Origin: JAWWPY01 sp964412845
GTDB lineage: Bacteria; Actinomycetota; Actinomycetes; Streptosporangiales; Streptosporangiaceae
DNA: 32,411 nt
Assembly (NCBI GenBank): GCA_964412845.1
Contig: CAYPQM010000076.1
Location: 1-32,411, forward strand
Direction: 5' to 3'
A model generated the notes under the pieces. It searched no databases. It was not told the DNA's origin and was given only the letters and a program-made list of their open reading frames with translations. The first letter of the stretch is position 1, and each line of letters starts with the position of its first letter. Position numbers and translations under genes: made by a program. Shown here one piece after another: positions 7,833 through 15,225 of this stretch.

Positions 7833-8825
7833 ATGATGGAGTACGTGCTCGGCGTGGTGGCCGCGGCTCTTCTCGGGGTCGCCTTTGTCCTCCAGCAGGA
7901 CGCCGCGCAGCAGGCCCCTGAGGCGCATTTCCTGCGCATCCAGTTGCTGGCCGACCTGCTCCGCCGGCCGCGGTGGGTCGCCGGGCTGATCACCATGGTG
8001 GCGGGGGAGTTGCTGTCAGCCTGGGTCATCGGTCACATGGTGCTGTCACTGGCCGAGCCGCTGCTCGCCACGAGCCTGCTGTTCGCCCTGCTGCTCGCCG
8101 GGCCGCTGTCCGGGCAGGCCGTGCACAAAACCGAAGTCGCCGGAGCCCTGATCCTGATGGGCGGAGTGGCGGCGTTGTCACTGGCGCGGTCCGTCCCGGC
8201 TCCGGCGGTGTACGTCGGGGCTTACGCGTACTGGCCGCTGGCCGGGGCCGTGGTCGTGTTCATCGCCGCCGTCTTCGCCGAACTGGGCCGCAGGCAGTCG
8301 GCGGGCCAGCGGGCCATCCTGACCGGGACAAGCGCCGGCCTGGTATTCGGGATCGCGGACGCGCTCACCCGGCGCACCGTCCAGGTCCTCGACACCAGTC
8401 ACCTCCAGGCCCTGCTGGCCACCTGGCCGTTGTACGCCCTGGTGGCGGTCAGCCTGGTGGGCATATGGCTCATGGAGAGCGCCTTCAACGCCGCCCCGCT
8501 GCACTCATCGCTGCCGGGCATCACCGCGGCTGAGCCGGTCGCCGGGATCGTGCTCGGCATCCTTGTCTTCCGGGACAGCGTCAGCGTGTCACCCGGGGGC
8601 ATCGCGCTGGAGATCTGCGGGGTGATCGCGCTCCTGCTCGGCGTGATCATGGTGGCCCGGGCGCCGGCCCTCGCCCGGCTTCGCAGACTGCACCTGCCCC
8701 ACCTGCCACTGACCGGCACCGTCGGCGCGGCAGCGCAGCTCGGGGTGACGCAGCCGGTGGATGACAGCTGGCCCGACCCTGGTTACCCGCAGCCGGACGG
8801 CGAGGCTCCGCACGCTCTGCCATGA
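7833..8825 (+). CDS. DMT-superfamily (EamA/NIPA-like) membrane transporter
   Basis: This is a 330-aa integral membrane protein with about nine or ten hydrophobic helices. The first, MEYVLGVVAAALLGVAFVLQQ, is followed by others such as VAGALILMGGVAALSLA, LAGAVVVFIAAVFAEL and EICGVIALLLGVIMVA. The pseudo-duplicated arrangement and the late segment AEPVAGIVLGILVFRDSV are characteristic of drug/metabolite transporters, where this stretch lines the transport path. The last ~55 residues are a polar Pro-rich cytoplasmic tail (LPHLPLTG, WPDPGYPQPDG). The substrate is unknown. Start codons at 7833 and 7836 (ATGATG) are equally possible and no clear ribosome binding site is visible. Confidence 0.85.
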   Translation: MMEYVLGVVAAALLGVAFVLQQDAAQQAPEAHFLRIQLLADLLRRPRWVAGLITMVAGELLSAWVIGHMVLSLAEPLLATSLLFALLLAGPLSGQAVHKTEVAGALILMGGVAALSLARSVPAPAVYVGAYAYWPLAGAVVVFIAAVFAELGRRQSAGQRAILTGTSAGLVFGIADALTRRTVQVLDTSHLQALLATWPLYALVAVSLVGIWLMESAFNAAPLHSSLPGITAAEPVAGIVLGILVFRDSVSVSPGGIALEICGVIALLLGVIMVARAPALARLRRLHLPHLPLTGTVGAAAQLGVTQPVDDSWPDPGYPQPDGEAPHALP

Positions 8826-8916
8826 TCCATGCTGTCACCGCTGACCAGATCCCAGCCGCCGCCAGCCGGCCGCGGCCGGTCCACCGATTGGCCCGCCGGT
8901 AGCGGCCGCGACGGGG

Positions 8917-9507
8917 TCAGCAGCTATCCGCGATCGCCGCCACGACGGCGTAGGGCAGGTGCCGGGGATGCACGAGCAGCGCCCTGGCCACCTGGCGGAT
9001 CTTGAGCCGCCGCGCGGTCAGGATTTCCTCGCTGTAGCGCCAGGCCGCCACTTCGTCGTCGCCGAACCGGGGTTGCAGCGCCCGGCGGAAGCGCCGTGCG
9101 TCGCCGCCGTCGCTCCGCCACGTTGGCAGCCATGCGCGCAGCTCGTCATCGCGCTCCAGCATGGTCCAGTTCATCAGCCGCTCCGCGATCTGGCCGGCCG
9201 CGTCGATGACGAACGCCAGATCGGTCGCGGCGCTGATGCCATGGACCCGGCCCGCATTGTCCCGGCCGTGCCGGATGCTGGCCGAGCTGAACTGTGCCCC
9301 GACGGCCAGCGCGGCCACCGCGTGACCGGCTTCGTGCCAGGCGGTCTCGACGACCGCCGTCCTGGCCGGCCCGAGGCCCGGGAAGCTGCCGTCGTCGTAG
9401 CGCTGCCTGATCCAGGTGTCATGCGCGATGGACTCGTCGTCGTAGCGGACGACCCGGCTCAGCTCAGCCTGGATCGCGGCCAGGGTGCGCTTCTCCGCGG
9501 GCTTCAT
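8917..9507 (-). CDS. Stand-alone M41-like zinc metallopeptidase domain
   Basis: This 196-aa protein has the FtsH-type zincin core but no AAA+ ATPase and no membrane segment. The zinc motif is WHEAGHAVAALAVG, giving His58, Glu59 and His62. About 50 residues later AAGQIAERLMN matches the FtsH pattern around 'AGRxAEE', and SDGGDARRF supplies the probable third ligand Asp (residue 136, aligned with the 'SNDI' Asp of FtsH). A helical C-terminus follows (VAAWRYSEEILTARRLKIRQVARALL). Partners for unfolding are unknown; it may process short or unfolded peptides or bind peptides only. It is 9 nt downstream of a small zinc-ribbon membrane protein gene on the same strand, so the two are probably co-transcribed. 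Confidence 0.8.
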   Translation of the reverse strand: MKPAEKRTLAAIQAELSRVVRYDDESIAHDTWIRQRYDDGSFPGLGPARTAVVETAWHEAGHAVAALAVGAQFSSASIRHGRDNAGRVHGISAATDLAFVIDAAGQIAERLMNWTMLERDDELRAWLPTWRSDGGDARRFRRALQPRFGDDEVAAWRYSEEILTARRLKIRQVARALLVHPRHLPYAVVAAIADSC

Positions 9508-9516
9508 GACGAGCCA

Positions 9517-9771
9517 TCATGGACCTCCGCGGCCCTTCCCGCCCATCCGCTCCCGCGGACCGGCCAGGCCCAGCCGCACGCCGAGCCGCTCCTGCCGGTT
9601 GGTGCCGCCGCACCGCTTGCACCGGCGGTGCGCATAGCCGAACAACGCACCGTGATGCCGTCCGGGTGCCAGCAGCCCGCAGCATGCGGAGCACTGCCGG
9701 AACGGGTGCAACCGCAGTGAGATCAGATAACCCCCACCAGCCACCAGGGCCAGTACAACAAACCACCCCAT
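9517..9771 (-). CDS. Small membrane-anchored zinc-ribbon protein
   Basis: The predicted 84-aa protein starts MGWFVVLALVAGGGYLISL, a single N-terminal membrane segment. A cytoplasmic domain follows with two CxxC pairs (CSAC and CKRC, 28 residues apart), which would bind one zinc as a ribbon. The tail is basic. I chose the ATG at 9771 because it places the hydrophobic segment at the N-terminus; the frame is open further upstream to 9849 without obvious protein features. No good ribosome binding site is visible. Its stop codon is 9 nt before the M41-like gene, suggesting a two-gene operon and possibly a membrane anchor or adaptor for that peptidase, which is inference only. Confidence 0.6.
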   Translation of the reverse strand: MGWFVVLALVAGGGYLISLRLHPFRQCSACCGLLAPGRHHGALFGYAHRRCKRCGGTNRQERLGVRLGLAGPRERMGGKGRGGP

Positions 9772-9909
9772 GGGCCAAGAATGCGCCGCCAGAAGCGAAA
9801 CTTTCGGCTCAATTGCGCAGTCCGCCATTTCCCGGACAGACTCGGACACGTTGTGCGCCCTTGCGGCGAGTCACGCGCGGGCCGCCTGCGGAAGGTATTG
9901 AATAGGGTT

Positions 9910-10359
9910 ATGCCTGTTGACGGTGAGTATGAGCCGAGCACGCAGAGCTGGGTCCGCGAGCAGGTCGAGCTGTATGAAAGCTCAGGCGGCACGCAAGGCA
10001 CGACGTTGCGCGACACCGGCCTACCGGTGGTGATCATCACCAACCGCGGGGCGCGCAGCGGCAAGCTGCGCAAGACGCCGCTGATGCGGGTGGAGCATGA
10101 CGGCCGGTACGCGGCGGTGGCTTCCCAGGGCGGGGCGCCCACCCATCCGTTCTGGTACCACAACTTCCGCGCCGACCCGCACGTCGAACTGCAGGACGGC
10201 CCGGCCAAGCAGGACATGATCGCCCGGGAACTCGCCGGGGACGAACGCGCCCAGTGGTGGGAACGCGCGGTCGCCGCGTTCCCACCGTATGCCGAGTATC
10301 AGCGCAAGACCGCGCGCCAGATCCCGGTGTTCGTCCTCGAACCCGCCGCCGGGGACTGA
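9910..10359 (+). CDS. F420H2-dependent nitroreductase/quinone reductase-like (Ddn family)
   Basis: This 149-aa protein belongs to the deazaflavin (F420)-dependent split-barrel family of mycobacterial Ddn. Diagnostic segments are LPVVIITNRGARSGKLRKTPL (F420 phosphate-binding Arg/Ser/Gly/Lys loop), then RYAAVASQGGAPTHPFWYHN and LRANPxVELQ-like FRADPHVELQDG. The C-terminal FPPYAEYQRKTARQIPVFVL is also typical. Members reduce quinones, nitroaromatics or enones with F420H2. I used the ATG at 9910 (MPVDGEYEPS) because the frame upstream of it is basic and unlike family N-termini. The gene converges with the LigD polymerase gene, with one base between stop codons. Confidence 0.9.
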   Translation: MPVDGEYEPSTQSWVREQVELYESSGGTQGTTLRDTGLPVVIITNRGARSGKLRKTPLMRVEHDGRYAAVASQGGAPTHPFWYHNFRADPHVELQDGPAKQDMIARELAGDERAQWWERAVAAFPPYAEYQRKTARQIPVFVLEPAAGD

Positions 10360-10360
10360 G

Positions 10361-11413
10361 TTACCCAGGATCGCTGCGGCGGGCGCGGGCCCGGCGCTTG
10401 CCCTCATGCATCGCCTGCACCCGGGCGATCGGAATCGTGTGCCCTTCCGCGATCAGGTCGGGGCTCAGCCGCTGCGGCGCGGGCATCAGGCCCGCCCACG
10501 GATCGGCGTCGGCGACCAGCCGCGCCGCGGTGTGCACGGTGAAGTCAGCGGGCACCACCCGATCGAGGTCATCCCAGGCCACCGGGAACGACACTGGTGT
10601 TCCCGGCCGGATTCGCGGGCTGTACGCGGCCACCACCGTCGCCCCGCCCGCCCGGGTCGAATCCAGGAACACCTTCCCCTCGCGGTCCTCGCGGATGAAG
10701 GCCGTGGTCGCGAGTACTGGGTCGAGCCGCTCGGCGCGGGCGGCGATGGCGCGGGTCGCCGCGGCCACATCCTCGCTCGCCGTGTCCGCCGCCAGCGGCA
10801 CGAAGACATGAACGCCCTTCGCCCCGCTGGTCTTGACCGCGCCCGCCAGGCCAGCCCCGGCCAGGGCCTCGCGGACCAGCCGGGCGGCGTGCACCGCGAG
10901 CGGGAACGCGTCCCCGGACGGCGGGTCGAGGTCGAGCACCAGGAATGTGGGGTGCTGCGGATGACCGGCCAGGAACAGCGCGGGGTGAAACTCCACGGCG
11001 CGCTGGTTGGCCAGCCACAGCAACGTCCGGCGGTCGTTGCACAGCGCGTAGGACACCTCACGCCTGGAGGCCTCCGCCCACATCGCCGCCGTCCGCACCC
11101 ACGGCGGCGTGTACTTGGGCACGTTTTTCTGCATGAAGGGTGCCTGGCCGCGGAGCACCCTGATGACTGACAGCGGCCGATCCCGCACCGCCGGGATGAT
11201 CCGGTCACGGACCGCGTCCAGGTAGTCCACCAGGTCCCGCTTGGCCGCGTCCGCCCCGTCGAACAGCGGCTGGTCGAGATTGGTCAGCGACACGCCGTCC
11301 CGCACCTCGCCGTCCACCGTGTCACCCTCCCACCAATCCCGGGCCGGCGCGAGAACCAGGCCGTTGAAAACGGGCCCGCCAGCGGGAACGCGCGGGCCGG
11401 CCGGCGCGTCCAA
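10361..11413 (-). CDS. Stand-alone LigD-type DNA polymerase (AEP/PolDom) module
   Basis: This is the archaeo-eukaryotic primase-like polymerase domain found in LigD of bacterial non-homologous end joining, here without ligase or nuclease domains (350 aa). Active-site motifs are complete: LDLDPPSGD (Asp161 and Asp163, motif I), KTSGAKGVHVFVP (motif II, nucleotide binding) and VFLDSTR (Asp251, motif III). Upstream, LVDYLDAVRDRIIPAVRDRP and MQKNVPKYTPPWV match the conserved N-terminal part. Such proteins extend or fill DNA ends, often with ribonucleotides. The start is uncertain: the TTG at 11413 is the most upstream option and GTGs near residues 33-41 are alternatives. No Ku or ligase gene is visible in this window. 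Confidence 0.88.
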   Translation of the reverse strand: MDAPAGPRVPAGGPVFNGLVLAPARDWWEGDTVDGEVRDGVSLTNLDQPLFDGADAAKRDLVDYLDAVRDRIIPAVRDRPLSVIRVLRGQAPFMQKNVPKYTPPWVRTAAMWAEASRREVSYALCNDRRTLLWLANQRAVEFHPALFLAGHPQHPTFLVLDLDPPSGDAFPLAVHAARLVREALAGAGLAGAVKTSGAKGVHVFVPLAADTASEDVAAATRAIAARAERLDPVLATTAFIREDREGKVFLDSTRAGGATVVAAYSPRIRPGTPVSFPVAWDDLDRVVPADFTVHTAARLVADADPWAGLMPAPQRLSPDLIAEGHTIPIARVQAMHEGKRRARARRSDPG

Positions 11414-11439
11414 GCGGTACTGACTAGCGAGGGGGCGTC

Positions 11440-11856
11440 ATGAAACAACTGCCAGCCATCACCAGCGTCGCCGCCATGCTGCTGCTGGCCGCCTGCGCGG
11501 CCACCGGGCAGCAGGCGTCACAGGGCGCGTCCACCCCGGGCACTGTCACCGGCAGGTTCCTGCGGGAAGGAGGGCCGCTGGGCCCCGGCGGACAGCAGCC
11601 AGGCGAGCGGCCGATCCCGGGCACGATTCAGTTCACCGCGGCGGGGCACCGGCTGATCACCGTGGGGGTAGGCAGTTCGGGTACCTTCTCGGTCAGCCTC
11701 CCGGCCGGGACCTATCAGGTGGCGGGCCGTTCGCCACGCATCATCGAAGTGAGCAGCGATGGCACCCAGCACCAGACCCCGTGCGCACCGCCGCTGTCCG
11801 TGACCGTCACCGCCGGGCACACCACGAAGATCGCCGTTACCTGCGTCGTCCCGTAG
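11440..11856 (+). CDS. Lipoprotein of unknown function
   Basis: This 138-aa exported protein has a type II signal peptide: MKQLPAITSVAAMLLLAACA with the lipobox LAAC, so Cys19 would be lipidated at the outer face of the membrane. The mature part is a small beta-rich domain with the phrases VTGRFLREGG, IPGTIQFTAAGHRLITV, SGTFSVSLPAGTYQVAGRSP and TVTAGHTTKIAVTC. This is the rhythm of a carboxypeptidase-regulatory or Ig-like fold seen in many actinobacterial surface lipoproteins. Two cysteines near the C-terminus could form a disulfide. The ATG has GAGGGGG about 4-5 nt upstream. It is divergent from the polymerase gene and 131 bp upstream of another exported protein. Confidence 0.85.
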   Translation: MKQLPAITSVAAMLLLAACAATGQQASQGASTPGTVTGRFLREGGPLGPGGQQPGERPIPGTIQFTAAGHRLITVGVGSSGTFSVSLPAGTYQVAGRSPRIIEVSSDGTQHQTPCAPPLSVTVTAGHTTKIAVTCVVP

Positions 11857-11987
11857 CTGCCGCCCAAGACTCCTGTTGCCCGTGATTCGCCATAGCACCA
11901 GACGTCTCTCCCGGTCGGCGGCAGCAGCCCCAGGTGACCCATCCAAGATCACGAAGGCCGATGGCAGGCCCTTAATCGCGGCATGCT

Positions 11988-13637
11988 ATGAACTTCCGTA
12001 TGCGCCCAGTTATCAGAGTCTCGTTAGCGCGGCTTACGGCCGCGGCCGCGCTCATCGCCCTTTCTGCTGCGGCCAGCACCGCCTCCGCGACCGTGTCTTC
12101 AGCGGCGGTAACCGGGGGACAGCTTTCCTACCGGAGCCTGGGTTTCGCCCAGCACCGGGTCGACGCCTCGGCCGGCGGAACCGGGGTCACGCTGACCTGG
12201 CGGCTCACCGACTCCGACCCGTCCGCGACCTATGTCGCGGGCGAGATCGACATCCGGATGGCAGGCACCGAGCCTGGGACATACATCGGGCGCACGTACC
12301 AGATCCAATATGACCTCAATGGGTCCCCCTACGGTGATGTGACCGCCTCAGGCACGGCACAGGACTCCAGTTACTCGTTCGTCTTCGGCGTGCCGCGGTA
12401 CGCGAACGCGACCACGGCGCGCTGGGTCGTGACCAAGGCGACCGCACTTGACGACCAGGGCAGGACGCTCAGCGTGACCGGGACCGGGCTGGACCGGTTC
12501 GGCGGCGTCCTGACGGCCAGAGAACTAGTCGATTCGACCGCCCCGACCTACAGTTCGCTTACCGCGGACGGCACCGGGGCGGGTACGCGCCCGTATGTCT
12601 ACGACAACGGCACAAGCGGGGTAATGGGCTACCTGATCGAGCCCCAGGATCAGCAGTCGGGCATCTGGAAGGGCAGCATCACCCTGCTGGGGCCCGGTGG
12701 CCAGACCCTGAACGCGGGCTTCGCCTACACGTCGTCAGAGAATGACGGTGAGAATTGCGGAGGCCTCGGCGGGGGGGACGATTTTGACCTGTCCTGTGGG
12801 GCCACGGTCACCATTCCGGCCGGGACACCCGCGGGCACATGGGCGGTTTCCCAGGTCACCCTGCAGGACAACGCGGGCAACAAGCTGGTGGATCGCAACC
12901 TGGACGCGGCCCCCATCGTTGTGACGGCCGACCAGGTGATGTCCGCGCGCGGTTTCTCGGCGACCCCGAACCCGGTCAACGACTGGTCGGGGTTCGCGAC
13001 GGTCCAGTTCTCGATGACCGTGACGGGCGCTCAGCAGGGGATCGCGGCGATCTACCTGGACTCAGACGGCGCGAGCCCGTGCCGGGAGTTCGGCACCACG
13101 CCCACCGTCAACGCGGACGGTACCGTGTCGGTGCCGGTCCTCATGTACCAGGCTGCCAACGGGCCCGTGAAATGCCCGATCGACGGGGTTGCGATCGTGG
13201 ACGGCGCCGGCCACGTGGCGCTCTACGGGAGCGATTACGGCGCGCCGGATCCGGGCGTGACGATCAGCAGCGTGCCCGATACGGCTCCGCCCACCGCGAC
13301 ATCGGCCTCCATCAGCCCGACATCCATCTCGGCCAGCACGATCTTCAGCGCGCAGGTCTCCCTGACGATCGGCGTCTCCGCTGCCGTCGCACCGGTCGGC
13401 AGTTTCGAGATCGACGTTTACGACTCGGCCGGGAATGTCGTGGACACGGAGTTCGGCGGGACAAACGTCCTGACCGGGCAGATCACCGAGGATGTCCCCG
13501 TGGAGTCACTGACGACACCCGGCGTGTACACGGTCGCCTTCAAGATCATCGACGCCGGCGACCTCACCAGTTCCTACGGGTACCCGAATTCACCGCCGGT
13601 GCCTGGTGGGCCGCTGCAGTTGACCGTGACCCCATAG
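11988..13637 (+). CDS. Large secreted protein with Ig-like beta-sandwich domains
   Basis: This is a 549-aa exported protein. The N-terminus is basic (MNFRMRPVIRVSLARL), followed by a hydrophobic stretch and an AXA-type cleavage region (AAASTASATVSSAA). A second ATG at 12000 would give a shorter signal peptide. The mature chain is rich in Ser, Thr, Gly and Asp, with repeated beta-sandwich features: VTLTWRLTDSDPSATYVAG, then ARWVVTKATALDDQGRTL, and two similar units containing 'VxLQDNAGNK' and 'DSAGNV' phrases typical of bacterial Ig-like modules with calcium-binding-style loops. Cysteines occur in pairs (CGGLG and LSCGA; SPCREF and VKCPI). There is no anchor motif at the C-terminus, so it is probably released or bound non-covalently. 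No enzymatic motif is seen. Confidence 0.8.
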   Translation: MNFRMRPVIRVSLARLTAAAALIALSAAASTASATVSSAAVTGGQLSYRSLGFAQHRVDASAGGTGVTLTWRLTDSDPSATYVAGEIDIRMAGTEPGTYIGRTYQIQYDLNGSPYGDVTASGTAQDSSYSFVFGVPRYANATTARWVVTKATALDDQGRTLSVTGTGLDRFGGVLTARELVDSTAPTYSSLTADGTGAGTRPYVYDNGTSGVMGYLIEPQDQQSGIWKGSITLLGPGGQTLNAGFAYTSSENDGENCGGLGGGDDFDLSCGATVTIPAGTPAGTWAVSQVTLQDNAGNKLVDRNLDAAPIVVTADQVMSARGFSATPNPVNDWSGFATVQFSMTVTGAQQGIAAIYLDSDGASPCREFGTTPTVNADGTVSVPVLMYQAANGPVKCPIDGVAIVDGAGHVALYGSDYGAPDPGVTISSVPDTAPPTATSASISPTSISASTIFSAQVSLTIGVSAAVAPVGSFEIDVYDSAGNVVDTEFGGTNVLTGQITEDVPVESLTTPGVYTVAFKIIDAGDLTSSYGYPNSPPVPGGPLQLTVTP

Positions 13638-13736
13638 CGATCATCCGGTTTGATGGAAAGAGAGCCTGCGGCGGACCGGGTCGGCTGCGCCCGCGCCTGA
13701 CCGGGGGCAGCCGGCCGTCGGTGGGACAATGCGGCA

Positions 13737-14153
13737 ATGCTGAATCATGAAAATCCGGCGCACTCCGCAGCCGAGGCCCGGCTGCGGGCCGAGCCCATCA
13801 TCTGGTTCACCACGGTGACCGCGTCCGGCCAGCCTCAGGCGACACCGGTCTGGTTCCTGTGGGACGGCACGGAATTCCTGATCTACGGCCTCAGGAACGG
13901 CCCGAAGACCCGCAACATCCAGTCGAACCCGCATGTCTCGCTGCATCTTGAGGGCAACGGCAGGGGAGGCGGCAATGTCATCTTTGAAGGCAGGGCACGG
14001 ATCGACCCGGCTGGCCCCAGCGCCGACGCCGTGCCGGAATACATCCAAAAATACCGGCCATTCATCGACTCGTACGGGTGGACGCCGGAGGGCTTCGCCG
14101 ACGACTACCCGCATGTGATCCGGGTGACCCCGGCGCGCGCCCGGATCTGGTGA
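13737..14153 (+). CDS. PPOX-class F420-dependent oxidoreductase
   Basis: This 138-aa split-barrel protein belongs to the pyridoxamine-5'-phosphate-oxidase-like superfamily, of the type that uses F420 in actinomycetes (related to mycobacterial Rv3369-type proteins). The start MLNHENPAHSAAEARLRAEP is followed by the conserved strands IIWFTTVTASGQPQATPVWF and a cofactor loop GLRNGPKTRNIQSNPHVSLH, typical of F420/flavin phosphate binding. The C-terminus ends VIRVTPARARIW. The substrate is unknown; relatives reduce small carbonyl or ene compounds. The predicted ATG is preceded by GTGGGACAATGCGGCA, without a strong ribosome binding site. Confidence 0.9.
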   Translation: MLNHENPAHSAAEARLRAEPIIWFTTVTASGQPQATPVWFLWDGTEFLIYGLRNGPKTRNIQSNPHVSLHLEGNGRGGGNVIFEGRARIDPAGPSADAVPEYIQKYRPFIDSYGWTPEGFADDYPHVIRVTPARARIW

Positions 14154-14169
14154 TCGTTTCCGGGTCTGC

Positions 14170-14349
14170 TCAGCCTGGTGGTCGGGTAGGGACCGCCAGC
14201 GCTTCTGGGTGCGCGCGGAGATAGTGTCCAGTCAGGACGGTGCTGGCCTCGCCGGGCCGGTAAGCCACAGTGCGCTGGCAAATTTCGCAGCGCATGACTG
14301 GCAAGTGGGTGACGGTGACAGGGAAGCGTGTGGACGACGTTTTCTTCAT
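14170..14349 (-). CDS. 59-aa CxxC/HxxxxH zinc-finger-like small protein
   Basis: This short reading frame lies between two longer genes. It encodes MKKTSSTRFPVTVTHLPVM and then a C2H2-type arrangement: Cys21 and Cys24 (CEIC) with His42 and His47 in the helix-like stretch GHYLRAHPEAL, ending RPPG. The spacing between pairs (17 residues) is long for a classical zinc finger but would allow a single zinc site. AGGAGG precedes the ATG by only 2 nt, closer than usual, and an in-frame TAG lies immediately upstream, fixing the start. Small actinobacterial proteins of this look are familiar to me, but I cannot name a family with certainty. A role in nucleic-acid or protein binding is a guess. Confidence 0.6.
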   Translation of the reverse strand: MKKTSSTRFPVTVTHLPVMRCEICQRTVAYRPGEASTVLTGHYLRAHPEALAVPTRPPG

Positions 14350-14449
14350 CGCCTCCTATGATGCCAGGCGCCGTCAGCCATCGGAATCACCACCCTCGCG
14401 AGTCATCGATCTGCTTCAGCGCGGTGCATTGTTCGCCAATACGGCGCCA

Positions 14450-15055
14450 TCAGAAAACGGCCACTTCGGCCCCGATCGGCAGGTGGTCATGGTAGTAGCG
14501 TGCGCTGCCCATGCTGAGGTGGATGCAACCGTGGGACGGCGTGCTGAGGCGGCCGGCGTGGAAGGCGATCCCGCCCGGGGCGAAGAACACGGCGTACGGT
14601 ATCGGCTCGTCGTAGCTGGTGCTGATGTAGTGTGCCCCGGCCTTCCACGCGACGTGGAAGGTGCCGCGCGGTGTCGGGTCGGCGGCCGTGCCTGGTTCCA
14701 TCCGCACGGGGCCGTAGGTGATGCGGCCAGCGGACTGCAGCCAGGTGATGTGGTCGCTCAGATCGGCGCATGCGGATGCGGCGGCCGGGCAGGACCGGCG
14801 GGCGCGGGGACTCGCCACCGGGCCGCGGCCGGCCGGGCCGGGTGACCGCGGTGCTGGGTGCGGGCCCGGCGCCGCCCGGCTGGCGGTTGCCGTGCCCCCG
14901 GCGCCCAGCCGGGCTGCCGGGGCCGTGGCCTGGGCCACCAGCGAGGCCACCAGCCAGCTGGTGGTAACGATGATGGCTGCTGCCGGGACGGCCAAGGCCG
15001 TAAGCCAGGCCGCAGCGCTGCCTGCCCGCCCGGCTTGCCGCCGTTGCTTCCTCAC
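14450..15055 (-). CDS. L,D-transpeptidase (YkuD-type) with N-terminal anchor
   Basis: This 201-aa envelope enzyme forms 3-3 cross-links in peptidoglycan or attaches proteins to it. The N-terminus is basic, followed by one hydrophobic segment (LTALAVPAAAIIVTTSWLVASL), acting as anchor or signal, then a Pro/Ala/Gly-rich linker to about residue 90. The catalytic YkuD domain covers about residues 100-201: GTFHVAWKAG, then FFAPGGIAFHAGRL (His166) and STPSHGCIHLSMGSA, where Cys177 is the nucleophile within the family motif SHGCxxL. The start is GTG at 15055. The domain lacks extra Ig or PG-binding modules. It is adjacent to the GH127 gene on the same strand but 170 bp away. Confidence 0.9.
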   Translation of the reverse strand: MRKQRRQAGRAGSAAAWLTALAVPAAAIIVTTSWLVASLVAQATAPAARLGAGGTATASRAAPGPHPAPRSPGPAGRGPVASPRARRSCPAAASACADLSDHITWLQSAGRITYGPVRMEPGTAADPTPRGTFHVAWKAGAHYISTSYDEPIPYAVFFAPGGIAFHAGRLSTPSHGCIHLSMGSARYYHDHLPIGAEVAVF

Positions 15056-15179
15056 ACCCGTATCTACGAGCCGGCGGTAGGCCTGCGTTGCCCGCGCAGC
15101 CTGGGCCAGTGGCAGCCAGCCACGACAGCCGGCGCGGCGATCCCGGACCGGGCCGCGGCGATGCCCGTCAGGACCCGGG

Positions 15180-15199
15180 CGGCCGGAAGGCTCCGGCCG
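15180..15199 (-). terminator. Stem-loop downstream of GH127 gene
   Basis: The arms CGGCCGG (15180-15186) and CCGGCCG (15193-15199) are perfect 7-bp complements with a 6-nt loop, 26 nt beyond the GH127 stop codon at 15226. No T-tract is present. It probably separates GH127 from the transpeptidase gene. Confidence 0.45.
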
Positions 15200-15225
15200 G
15201 CCGGGTCACGGATCCACCGTCGCGG

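Noticed and set aside
11856..11925. 9-bp inverted repeat (GCTGCCGCC/GGCGGCAGC) after the lipoprotein gene
   Set aside because: The arms are 52 nt apart, which is unconvincing as a terminator in such GC-rich DNA.
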